The position numbers and the translations under genes were made by a program. From Streptomyces sp. NBC_00078 (GTDB lineage: Bacteria > Actinomycetota > Actinomycetes > Streptomycetales > Streptomycetaceae): a DNA stretch of 64,000 nucleotides. The notes under the pieces were generated by a model. It was not told the DNA's origin, searched no databases, and saw nothing but the letters and a program-made list of their open reading frames with translations. Every line of letters starts with the position of its first letter. The first letter of the stretch is position 1. The DNA lies in NCBI RefSeq assembly GCF_026343335.1, contig NZ_JAPELX010000001.1:5208001-5272000 (forward strand), in the 5' to 3' direction. Shown in pieces: positions 8,518 to 18,109 of the stretch.

Positions 8518-9129
8518 CTACTCGGGCAGGTGGAGTTCCAGGTCCTTGCGCGGCATCACGCCTTCGCGGGTGACGGCGTCCAGGAGATCGGCCACCGAAC
8601 CGCGGCCGGGCAGCTGGGCGTCGGGGTCGACGTCGTGCCAGGGGACGAGGACGAACGCGCGCTCGTGGGCGCGGGGGTGAGGGAGCGTGAGATGCGGGTC
8701 GTCGTCGACGACGTCGGCGTACGCGACGATGTCGACGTCGAGGGTGCGGGCTCCCCAGCGCTCGTCCCGTACGCGGTGGAAGGCTTCCTCGACCGCGTGG
8801 GCCCGCTCCAGGAGCGAGGACGGGGGGAGGGTGGTCTTCAGGACCACGACCGCGTTGAAGTACGCCGGCTGGCTGCCGGGCTCGACTCCCCAGGGCTCCG
8901 TCTCGTACACCGGTGATACGCCCTTGATGCGGACGCCGGGCGTGTCCTCCAGCGCGTCGATCGCGCCCTGGAGGGTCTCCAGCCGGTTGCCGAGGTTGGC
9001 GCCGAGGGAGATCACGGCCCGTTTCGGATTGTGGAGGGTCGTGTCTGCGGCGTCCACCTGCGCCACGACGGCGGCGGGTACCGGCTGTACGATCGGGTCG
9101 CTGTGACCCTCGGTGAAGGACGCGGTCAT
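8518..9129 (-). CDS. folK: 2-amino-4-hydroxy-6-hydroxymethyldihydropteridine pyrophosphokinase
   Basis: Transfers pyrophosphate from ATP to 6-hydroxymethyl-dihydropterin, the step before FolP. Conserved HPPK segments are SLGANLGNRLETL, VYETEPWG and the signature RWGARTLDVDIV. At 203 aa it carries about 36 extra N-terminal residues before the core. The ATG overlaps the folB stop codon as ATGA, which suggests translational coupling. Confidence 0.95.
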   Translation of the reverse strand: MTASFTEGHSDPIVQPVPAAVVAQVDAADTTLHNPKRAVISLGANLGNRLETLQGAIDALEDTPGVRIKGVSPVYETEPWGVEPGSQPAYFNAVVVLKTTLPPSSLLERAHAVEEAFHRVRDERWGARTLDVDIVAYADVVDDDPHLTLPHPRAHERAFVLVPWHDVDPDAQLPGRGSVADLLDAVTREGVMPRKDLELHLPE

Positions 9130-9485
9130 ACTCGGCTCCGGGTGATGGTGACGGTCACGTCGTCGAAGGGGACCGTGATCGGTGCGTCCGGTTTGTGGAC
9201 GCAGACCTCGATTTCCTGGACCCCGTCGTGCTTCAGACAGGCCTGGGCGATGCGCTCGGCGAGCGTCTCGATGAGATTGACGGGCTCGCCCTCGACGACG
9301 GCCACGACCTCCTCAGCCACGATGCCGTAATGCACTGTCTTCGCCAGGTCGTCGTCGGCGGCGGCGGGGTGGGTGTCCAGGCCGAGGACGAGGTCCACGA
9401 TGAAGGTCTGGCCCTCCTCGCGCTCCCTGGGGAACACGCCGTGGTGCCCGCGGGCCTTGAGGCCGCGCAGCGCGACACGATCCAC
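9126..9485 (-). CDS. folB: Dihydroneopterin aldolase
   Basis: Cleaves dihydroneopterin to 6-hydroxymethyl-dihydropterin and glycolaldehyde. The 119-aa protein fits the family length and contains GHHGVFPREREEGQTFIVDL and LIETLAERIA. I chose GTG 9485 because GCAGGAG lies 8 nt upstream. The open frame extends to an ATG at 9626, but that extension is not family-like. The stop overlaps the folK start. Confidence 0.93.
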   Translation of the reverse strand: MDRVALRGLKARGHHGVFPREREEGQTFIVDLVLGLDTHPAAADDDLAKTVHYGIVAEEVVAVVEGEPVNLIETLAERIAQACLKHDGVQEIEVCVHKPDAPITVPFDDVTVTITRSRV

Positions 9486-9801
9486 GCGAATCACTCCTGC
9501 AATCGTCGGTAACGGCCGGTGCGTACCGTGTGCGGACGGCACACCGGCCTCGAACGAATCTACCTGCGGGCACCGACAGAGCCGGGCCACGGGGGTGTGA
9601 GTCTGCGCCGGCACCAGGAGGTTCATCGGGTGTTTTCCCTGGGGAACCCGGCGGCTCACGGGTTGGTAGCCGCCCCTACCCAGGGGTCCGTGATTCCAAC
9701 CACTTCTTGGTCCCAGTGGGTGCCGGCCGGTCGCCCGAGCACGTCCGGCCGGCTGCCCTCACCGGCTGCCGCCGGCGGCCGTCAACAGGGCGCCTACCCA
9801 C
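9486..9801. other. 316-bp intergenic region upstream of folB
   Basis: I find no convincing gene here. A GC-rich, partly palindromic tract at about 9741-9781 (CGGCCGGC and GCCGGCGGCCG elements) could terminate the folP/NTF2 transcript. The folB promoter must also lie here, but I see no clear consensus. Confidence 0.4.
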
Positions 9802-10305
9802 TCAGGACGGCGTGTCGCCGTTCTCGGCCTCGTCGTTTTCGGCCATTACCGGGGAGGCGTGGTGGGACCAGAGCTTCCAGCCGGCGGGGGTGCGGCGGAA
9901 CACGTTGGTGGCGACCACCAGCTGGCCGACCAGCGGGCCGAGTTCGTCGCCGCCCTTGGGGGCGGGGCCGCCGCTGAGGATGTTCTCGGTGCAGTTCACC
10001 AGGGCGGTGTCGCCGGTGACGGAGACGTGCACGTCGGTGAGGAAGAACTGGATGTAGTCGGTGTTCGCCATGATCAGCGCGTACGACCTCAGGACCTCGC
10101 CGCGGCCGGTGAGCACGGGCCAGCCGGGGTGCACGCACGAGATCACGCCGACGTCCGCCGGGTCGTGGTACTCCTCGTCGACGCCCAGGTCGGACGGTTC
10201 GAGCCAGAGCGAGGACAGTTCCTCGAAGTCGCCGCGCTCCATCGTCTCGTAGAAGGCGGTGTTGGCGGCTTCCACCTGCTCGACGTCGGTGTGCGGGGCG
10301 CTCAC
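9802..10305 (-). CDS. NTF2-like (SnoaL-type) protein
   Basis: A 167-aa protein of the SnoaL/NTF2-like fold, recognisable from EAANTAFYETMERGDFEEL near the N-terminus and a C-terminal WKLWSHHASP. Members are enzymes or small-molecule binders, and I cannot assign a reaction. The GTG start overlaps the folP stop as GTGA and has a strong AAGGAG ribosome site inside folP. It is therefore translationally coupled to dihydropteroate synthase, which hints at a folate-related role. Confidence 0.8.
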   Translation of the reverse strand: MSAPHTDVEQVEAANTAFYETMERGDFEELSSLWLEPSDLGVDEEYHDPADVGVISCVHPGWPVLTGRGEVLRSYALIMANTDYIQFFLTDVHVSVTGDTALVNCTENILSGGPAPKGGDELGPLVGQLVVATNVFRRTPAGWKLWSHHASPVMAENDEAENGDTPS

Positions 10306-11222
10306 CGGGCTCCTTCTGCACGCGCTCCGCTCACGGGCGCGGCGCCCGGCGCGATGCCCGCGGCGCGCGCACCTTCCACGGCGCGTGCGACCTGTACGGC
10401 GTCCGCCGTCGCGCGCACCTCGTGCACGCGTACCGCCCACGCGCCGGCGTGCGCCGCGAGTGCGGAGACGGCGGCCGTGGCGGCGTCGCGCTCGCGCGCG
10501 GGCGGCGGCGCCCCCTCCGGTCCGGCCAGCACGCGCCCGAGGAACCGCTTGCGGGAGGCGGCGACGAGCAGGGGGTGACCGAGGCCGAGCAGGCGGTCGA
10601 GATGGGCCAGCAGGACGAGATCGTGCTCGGCGTCCTTGGAGAAGCCGAGGCCCGGGTCGACGACGATGCGGTCGGGGGCGATGCCGCCCGCCAGAACGGC
10701 CTCCACGCGTGCGTGCAGTTCGTCGACGACCTCGGCGACGACGTCGTCGAACACGCCCTTGACGTTGCCGCCCTCCAGGAAGCCGCGCCAGTGCATGACG
10801 ACGAAGGGGGCGCCGGCCTCTGCCACCACCGGGATCATCGTGGGGTCCGCTAGGCCGCCGCTGACGTCGTTGACGAGGCCGGCGCCCGCGGCGAGGGCCT
10901 GTGCGGCGACGGACGCGCGCATGGTGTCGACGGAGACGGTGACGCCCTCCGAGGCGAGGCCGCGGACGACGGGGATGACGCGCTTGAGTTCCTCGGCCTC
11001 GTCGACGCGGGTGGCGCCGGGACGGGTGGACTCGCCGCCGACGTCGACCAGGTCCGCGCCCTCGGCGACCAGTTCGAGGCCGTGTTTGACGGCGGCCGTC
11101 GTGTCGAAGAAGCGGCCGCCGTCGGAGAAGGAGTCGGGTGTGACGTTCACGACCCCCATGACCGCGCAGCGGTCCCATTCCGGAAGGCCCGCGACGCTCC
11201 CGCGTCCGTTCTGCTTGCTCAT
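10302..11222 (-). CDS. folP: Dihydropteroate synthase
   Basis: Condenses the pterin pyrophosphate with p-aminobenzoate; this is the sulfonamide target. At 306 aa it shows the conserved segments NVTPDSFSDGG, DVGGESTRPGA, VNDVSGG, DPGLGFSK and SRKRFLG. The ATG at 11222 (MSKQNGRG) gives the family-like start, while the open frame extends upstream without support. It is the first gene of the reverse-strand folate group. Confidence 0.95.
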   Translation of the reverse strand: MSKQNGRGSVAGLPEWDRCAVMGVVNVTPDSFSDGGRFFDTTAAVKHGLELVAEGADLVDVGGESTRPGATRVDEAEELKRVIPVVRGLASEGVTVSVDTMRASVAAQALAAGAGLVNDVSGGLADPTMIPVVAEAGAPFVVMHWRGFLEGGNVKGVFDDVVAEVVDELHARVEAVLAGGIAPDRIVVDPGLGFSKDAEHDLVLLAHLDRLLGLGHPLLVAASRKRFLGRVLAGPEGAPPPARERDAATAAVSALAAHAGAWAVRVHEVRATADAVQVARAVEGARAAGIAPGAAPVSGARAEGAR

Positions 11223-11399
11223 ACGTTCAGCGTAGGCCCAGGGCCCGCCCGGTAGCCGCCACGGCGGGAGTGGAGGCTCACCGCCCCGGCGGAGCGGAAG
11301 CACATGCCACGGCCCGAGCGGAAGCCCCGGGCCCGAGGGGCGAGGTCTCCGCTCCGGCCTGTCACGGCCGGCCCGGCCGCCGGGTGTCCGGTCGTCCGC

Positions 11400-13211
11400 T
11401 CACGCCGCGCGTACGTCCCGCTCCGCGACGGCGTGGGTGCACGCGCGCGGGACGGCCTTGCTGCGGCGCAGGAAGCGCGGCAGCGGGAGGGCGAGGGTGA
11501 CGAAGCCCTCCGCCTGCATGGCGGCGAAGCCGATGCGCGGCAGGTCGGCCGACGCGCGGTAGACGACGAAGCGCGGTTCCCAGCGGGGCTGGAACTTCGC
11601 GTTGAACTTGTACAGGGACTCGATCTGGAACCAGCGGGAGAGGAACACCAGCAGCCCGCGCCAGGCGCGCAGCACCGGGCCCGCGCCGATCTTCTCGCCA
11701 CGCGCGAGTGCCGCGCGGAACATGGCGAAGTTGAGCGACACGCGCGTGATGGCGAGTTTCGGCGCCGCCTGGAGGGCGGCGACGATGAGGAGTTCGTTCA
11801 TACCGGGGTCGGCCGAACGGTCGCGGCGCATCAGGTCCAGGGACACGCCGTCCTCGCCCCACGGGACGAAGTGCAGGATCGCCTTCAGGTCGCCGTACGC
11901 GCCCGGCTGGTCGTCCGCCTTGTGGGCGGTGGCGATCAGGCAGTCGCCGTCGGCGCCGTCACCGATGCGGCCGAGGGCCATCGAGAAGCCGCGCTCCGTG
12001 TCGGTGCCGCGCCAGTCCTCGGCGGCCTGCCGGATCCGCTCCAGCTCGGCCTCGCCGACGTCACGGACACGTCGTACCCGGGTTTCGTAACCGGCGCGCT
12101 CGATGCGCTTGACCATTTGCCGCACGTTGCGCATCGCGCGGCCGGCGAGGGAGAAATCCGCGACGTCCACCACCGCCTCGTCGCCCAGTTCCAGGGCGTC
12201 GAGGCCGGTCTCACGGGTCCACACCTCGCCGCCCGTCTCCGAGCAGCCCATGACGGCCGGCGTCCAGGAGTGGGCCCTGGCCTCGTCCATGAAGCGCTCG
12301 ATGGCACCCGGCCAGGCCTCCACGTCGCCGATGGGGTCACCGCTGGCGAGCATCACTCCGGACACCACCCGGTACGTCACCGCGGCCTTGCCGCTGGGCG
12401 AGAAGACGACCGCCTTGTCGCGGCGCAGCGCGAAGTGGCCGAGGGAGTCGCGGCGGCCGTGCTTGTCCAGCAGGGTACGCAGGCGCTCCTCGTCGTCCTC
12501 GGTCAGACGCGCGGCCGGGTGTTCGGGCCGGAAGGCGAGGTAGATCGTCGTCACAGCGGTGATCAGGCCGAGGGCGCCCAGCGAGAAGGCGACCGTCCAC
12601 GAGGTGTCGCCCTGGTAGTCGACCGGGCCCTCGAAGCCGAACAGTCCGTACAGGACGTGGGTAATGCGATCGGCCAGGCTCGGGTCGCCGACCATCCGGT
12701 TCGGGTGGACGCTGACGATGATCAGTCCGAGCACGAGGGAACCGGCGCCCATGAGGACGAAGTTGGCGAGCGCGCGCCAGCGGCTGCGCGGATCGGGCAG
12801 CGCCGCGAACTGGTCGCGGTGGCGCAGCAGCGGCGCGAGCAGCAGCAGCGAGATGACCACTCCGATGATGGAGTGGCGATAGGTGAACTGCCCCACAGCA
12901 CCCGCCGGCAGCAGCGCCACCGCGGCGCGCCAGGCCCGCCGCTTGCACCGCCTGAGGCCGTGGGCGAGCAGCAGCAGCAGGATCCCCGCGCTGAGCGAGA
13001 GCGCGGCCGCGAACGGGCCGAACGAGCCGGGCAGCACCTCCGCGAGGGTGTGCATACGGCTGTGCCTGAAGCGCGGGAAGACGCCCGCGGCGATGTCCAG
13101 AACGCCTACGAGTGCGCAGGCTCTGGCGACGAGGACGGGGACCGCCTCGGGGCGCGGACCACGGAATACGCGCCGCGCGCTGTGTGTCCGGGAGGGAACC
13201 CCACCCGACAT
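11400..13211 (-). CDS. MprF/LysX-like membrane protein with C-terminal DUF2156 domain
   Basis: About 600 aa: roughly six N-terminal membrane helices (first 240 residues), then the GNAT-like DUF2156 domain of phosphatidylglycerol lysyltransferases (segments LGHFALRRDKAVVFSP and VSLNFAMFRAALARGE). It lacks the lysyl-tRNA synthetase domain of LysX. The likely role is aminoacylation of membrane phospholipid, giving resistance to cationic peptides. The open frame reaches 13286. I place the start at ATG 13211 because a SigE-like promoter lies at 13227-13251. ATG 13235 is also possible. Confidence 0.8.
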   Translation of the reverse strand: MSGGVPSRTHSARRVFRGPRPEAVPVLVARACALVGVLDIAAGVFPRFRHSRMHTLAEVLPGSFGPFAAALSLSAGILLLLLAHGLRRCKRRAWRAAVALLPAGAVGQFTYRHSIIGVVISLLLLAPLLRHRDQFAALPDPRSRWRALANFVLMGAGSLVLGLIIVSVHPNRMVGDPSLADRITHVLYGLFGFEGPVDYQGDTSWTVAFSLGALGLITAVTTIYLAFRPEHPAARLTEDDEERLRTLLDKHGRRDSLGHFALRRDKAVVFSPSGKAAVTYRVVSGVMLASGDPIGDVEAWPGAIERFMDEARAHSWTPAVMGCSETGGEVWTRETGLDALELGDEAVVDVADFSLAGRAMRNVRQMVKRIERAGYETRVRRVRDVGEAELERIRQAAEDWRGTDTERGFSMALGRIGDGADGDCLIATAHKADDQPGAYGDLKAILHFVPWGEDGVSLDLMRRDRSADPGMNELLIVAALQAAPKLAITRVSLNFAMFRAALARGEKIGAGPVLRAWRGLLVFLSRWFQIESLYKFNAKFQPRWEPRFVVYRASADLPRIGFAAMQAEGFVTLALPLPRFLRRSKAVPRACTHAVAERDVRAA

Positions 13212-13226
13212 TTCCTCATCTGTCCT

Positions 13227-13251
13227 GACAGACATCGCATCCCGTAGTTCC
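13227..13251 (-). promoter_or_regulatory. Candidate SigE-type promoter of the MprF-like gene
   Basis: On the reverse strand, GGAAC (13251-13247), a 17-bp spacer and GTC (13229-13227) fit the pattern I recall for S. coelicolor SigE promoters. The mprF homologue is a SigE target in S. coelicolor as I recall. The assignment is by eye. Confidence 0.45.
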
Positions 13252-13408
13252 GCGAGAGATCTTGGGTCCGGTCCCGATTCGGGCATCCGGCGACATTGCG
13301 CCCTCTAGGACGGTGTCTTGAGGGAAGAGGTTCCAGCCTCTCCTCAAAGCCGGTCCAAAGGGCGAGGAAAGTCCCGGACAAGCCCTTGCGAAGGAGCAGG
13401 GGAGCCGG

Positions 13409-14563
13409 ATGGAAACCGCAGGCAGGAAGCAGGGCATGGGTCTTACGAGCAACAAAGTGCTGTGGCTGGCAGTCGCGTTCGCCGTGTTGCTGTTCGCGGG
13501 CACGGTGTGGCTGTGGCCGCGTCTGGCGCGGCGGAACTGGCGAGCCGTCAGCGGGCGCGTCGGCCTGCTCCTCGGCACCCAGCTGGCCCTTTTCGCGTCC
13601 GTGGGCCTCGCCGCCAACCAGGCCTTCGGGTTCTACGCCAGCTGGGCGGACCTGTTCGGCCAGGAGAAGGACCAGGGCGTGGTTGTGAACCACACGGCAC
13701 TCGGTGGCTCGGGCGGGCCCCTCGAAGTGGTCGACACGGCTCGCGTGAGTGGAGCCGGCGGTTCCCGGCCGCAGATCGGCGGTCAGGTCCAGAAGGTCGA
13801 CATCGTCGGCCGTACGACGAAAATCGCCACTCCCGCGTACGTGTACCTGCCCCCGGAGTACTTTCAGCCGCAGTACCGCACGCGTACGTTTCCCGCGGCC
13901 GTGGTTCTGACGGGATATCCGGGAACCGCTGAGGCGCTCGTGGACAAACTGCACTACCCGCGCACCGCGCAGGAGCTCGCGAAGAGCGGCCGTATGCAGC
14001 CGATGATCCTTGTGATGCTGCGGCCGACGGTGGCGCCGCCCCGGGACACGGAATGCGTGGACATCCCGGGCGGTCCGCAGACGGAGACGTTCTTCGCGAA
14101 GGATCTGCCCGACGCCGTACGCGCGCACTACCGGGTGGGCAGGAAACCGGGCAGCTGGGGCATCATCGGCGACTCCACGGGCGGCTACTGCGCCCTGAAG
14201 CTCGCCATGCACCACCCCGGGTCGTACGCGGCCGGGGCGGGCCTGTCGCCGTACTACAAGGCGCCGATCGACCCCACCACGGGCGATCTCTTCCGCGGCG
14301 ACGAGGCGCTGCGCAATCGCGCCGACCTGCGGTGGTGCATCAAGCACCTGCCGGCGCCCGACACTTCACTGCTCGTCACCAGCAGCAGGATCGGGGAATC
14401 CAACTACAAGTCCACTCTGAAGTTCATAGAGAGTGTGCAGGCCACCAAGCTGACACGGATCTCGTCGATCATCCTCGAAAGCGGCGGGCACAACTTCAAC
14501 ACCTGGCGGCGGGAGATTCCGCCGACGCTGCAGTGGATCAGCGGTCGGCTGAGCGACCGGTGA
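13409..14563 (+). CDS. Membrane-anchored esterase (esterase D / mycolyltransferase-like fold)
   Basis: A 384-aa protein with two N-terminal membrane helices (about residues 18-36 and 50-70) and an extracytoplasmic alpha/beta-hydrolase domain. The nucleophile elbow is G-D-S-T-G-G in WGIIGDSTGGYCALKL, and the likely catalytic His is in ESGGHNFNTW. The family includes esterases and antigen-85-like acyltransferases, and the substrate is unknown. ATG 13409 has GGGGAG five nt upstream. It is divergent from the MprF-like gene, so an envelope role is plausible. Confidence 0.85.
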   Translation: METAGRKQGMGLTSNKVLWLAVAFAVLLFAGTVWLWPRLARRNWRAVSGRVGLLLGTQLALFASVGLAANQAFGFYASWADLFGQEKDQGVVVNHTALGGSGGPLEVVDTARVSGAGGSRPQIGGQVQKVDIVGRTTKIATPAYVYLPPEYFQPQYRTRTFPAAVVLTGYPGTAEALVDKLHYPRTAQELAKSGRMQPMILVMLRPTVAPPRDTECVDIPGGPQTETFFAKDLPDAVRAHYRVGRKPGSWGIIGDSTGGYCALKLAMHHPGSYAAGAGLSPYYKAPIDPTTGDLFRGDEALRNRADLRWCIKHLPAPDTSLLVTSSRIGESNYKSTLKFIESVQATKLTRISSIILESGGHNFNTWRREIPPTLQWISGRLSDR

Positions 14564-14698
14564 CCGGGGTTACGGCTGATGATGATCTTGCTGAATTCGG
14601 GGAACGCCAATTCCTGATGCGTCGTGAACGTTTCGGGATGGCTGCGTTTTTACGGGGCGGGGCACCAAGGCTCGCCTACTCGCGGTAAGTTTCTGGCC

Positions 14699-16228
<1,530 letters not shown>

Positions 16229-16231
16229 CGT

Positions 16232-17569
16232 CTACGGCGCCATCCAGCGGTCGGGGCGCGCGTCTCTGCGTCCCGTCCGTGACCTCTCGGCCTGCGCCCG
16301 CAGCAACTCCGCCGCCTCCTGGGCGCCCCGCAGCCGGGCTGTCACGGTCTTGCCGGCCCCCGTGTCCACATGCACGTCGGCAAGCCGCCACAGTCGCCGC
16401 CAGGGTCCCTGAGTGAGCCGTACGCTCTGCACCTTCGCGTGCGGGACGAGCGCCAGGCTCCGTCGCAGCAGTCCGTGCCGGGCGGCGAACACCGTGCCGG
16501 AGACGGCGAGGCCGTACCCCCGCCACCACACCGGTACGCAGCGTCCGGCCCGGCGAGGGGGCCGTGACAGCTCCTCGGCCGACGGCACGGTCACACCGGG
16601 CAGCACGCGCGCGACGACCGATTCGGCGACCGCCCGCGGAGCGACCGGCACCAGCACGGAGTTGGACGATCCGGCCACATCCAGTTCCACCCGCACCCAT
16701 CCGCGACGCCGCCACAGCAGCGGTTCCACGATCCGCACGGTCTGCACCCGGCCGGGCGGCACCGTCTCGTGCGTACGGTCGAGCAGCCCGTGGTCGATGC
16801 GCAGCCCGTCCGGGGACTCGCCCACCGTCCAGTCGTACTCGCCGACGAACCGCCCCACGCTGCTCGCGCCCGCCGCGCCCAGCAGCGGCAGGGCCGTCGC
16901 GAGGACGGTCCACACGCTGTGGGTGGCCAGCCACAGGAGGGGCGGTACGACGAGGGCGGCGACCAGGGAGCCCCAGGTGGCGCCCGTCAGCACGACGGAG
17001 ATCGCGAGGTCGAACGGGGGAGTGCGCAGCAGTTCGCGCGCGGGTGCCTCGCCGACCTCGTGCGCCGTCTCGGGTGCGAAACCGGCCGCCCGCGCGAGGA
17101 GCTCCGCGCGCAGGGCACGCGCCTCGCGCTCTCCCAGGAAGGCGAGTTCGTCCTTCTTGTCGGCGCCTATGACATCGAGTTTCAGCTTGGCGACGCCCGC
17201 CACGCGCGCGAGGAGCGGCTGGGTGACGTCGACCGCCTGGATGCGTTCCAGCCGGATGTGGGCGGTGCGCCGGAACAACAGGCCGGTACGGATGCGCAGT
17301 TCGCCGTCGGTCACCGCGAAGTGCGTGAACCACCAGGTGAGGAAACCGTAGAGAGCGGCGGCCGGGACGAGGACGGCGAGCGCGATCAGCAGGGTGGTGG
17401 TCGTCAGTCGTGTCAGCTGGTGCTGTGCCTGGTCCGGGTCATGCACCGCCCACCCGATGACGACGGCCACCGGCGCCCACGCCCGCCTCAGGGGCGTCAC
17501 GGGGTGCAGCCGCCGTTCGGTGACGGGTTCCTTCGCGCGTACGGCGTCGTCGACGCCCGGCGCGGTCAC
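16232..17569 (-). CDS. Bacterial PH-domain (bPH2, YdbT-like) membrane protein, large partner
   Basis: A 445-aa membrane protein with repeated bPH2 domains. Family-typical segments are GLLFRRTAHIRLERIQAV, LDRTHETVPPGRVQTV and LLRRSLALVPHAKVQSV, each following a pair of membrane helices. YdbT-type proteins usually occur beside a YdbS-type partner, as here. Their biochemical role is unclear, though in Bacillus they are linked to envelope stress and antimicrobial resistance. GTG 17569 overlaps the upstream stop as GTGA. Confidence 0.85.
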   Translation of the reverse strand: MTAPGVDDAVRAKEPVTERRLHPVTPLRRAWAPVAVVIGWAVHDPDQAQHQLTRLTTTTLLIALAVLVPAAALYGFLTWWFTHFAVTDGELRIRTGLLFRRTAHIRLERIQAVDVTQPLLARVAGVAKLKLDVIGADKKDELAFLGEREARALRAELLARAAGFAPETAHEVGEAPARELLRTPPFDLAISVVLTGATWGSLVAALVVPPLLWLATHSVWTVLATALPLLGAAGASSVGRFVGEYDWTVGESPDGLRIDHGLLDRTHETVPPGRVQTVRIVEPLLWRRRGWVRVELDVAGSSNSVLVPVAPRAVAESVVARVLPGVTVPSAEELSRPPRRAGRCVPVWWRGYGLAVSGTVFAARHGLLRRSLALVPHAKVQSVRLTQGPWRRLWRLADVHVDTGAGKTVTARLRGAQEAAELLRAQAERSRTGRRDARPDRWMAP

Positions 17570-18078
17570 AGGCCCGCCGATCGGGCCTCGCCGAGTTCGC
17601 TGAGCCGGTCGCGCAGCCGTTCCGCCTCGGCCGGGTCGAGGCCCGGGATGGTCGCGTCGGTCGCGGCGGCAGCCGTGTGCAGCTGCACGCTGGCCAGCCC
17701 GAAGTGCCGCTCGACGGGCCCCGAGGTCACCTCGACGAGCTGCATCCGCCCGTACGGCACGACGGTTTCCTCGCGCCACAGCACGCCCCGGCTGATCAGG
17801 AGGTCGTCGGCGCGCTCGGCGTACCGCCACGAGCGCCAGTTGCGGCCGAGCAGCACCCAGCCCCAGGCGATCAGCGCGAGCGGCAGCAGCGCGAAGGCGG
17901 CCCAGACGGGTCCCGCGATCAGCCCGAGCAGCAGCCCCAGGGCGAGGGCCAGCAGCCCCAGCCACACCACCAGCAGCAGCCGGCGCATCCGCAGCAGTCC
18001 GGGCGGCAGCCCGATCCACTCGGGCTGCGCCGATTCGTCCCCCGTCGTCCCCGTGTTCAGCGGGCTCCCCGTCTCCAT
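17566..18078 (-). CDS. Bacterial PH-domain (bPH2, YdbS-like) membrane protein, small partner
   Basis: A 170-aa protein with two membrane helices (about residues 31-70) and one bPH2 domain containing ISRGVLWREETVVPYGRMQ. It is the first gene of a two-gene operon with the large bPH2 protein. On the reverse strand TACTCT ends six nt before ATG 18078 and no ribosome site is present, so a leaderless transcript is likely. The start is only 31 bp from the divergent nuoD2 start. Confidence 0.85.
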   Translation of the reverse strand: METGSPLNTGTTGDESAQPEWIGLPPGLLRMRRLLLVVWLGLLALALGLLLGLIAGPVWAAFALLPLALIAWGWVLLGRNWRSWRYAERADDLLISRGVLWREETVVPYGRMQLVEVTSGPVERHFGLASVQLHTAAAATDATIPGLDPAEAERLRDRLSELGEARSAGL

Positions 18079-18109
18079 GACGCCAGAGTACGTAGGAGAG
18101 ACTGTGTCC

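Noticed and set aside
13360..13385. GAGGAAAGTCC-like string resembling RNase P RNA
   Set aside because: Only the short universal motif is present. The flanking sequence lacks the rest of the RNase P core, and the string lies directly before the esterase start.
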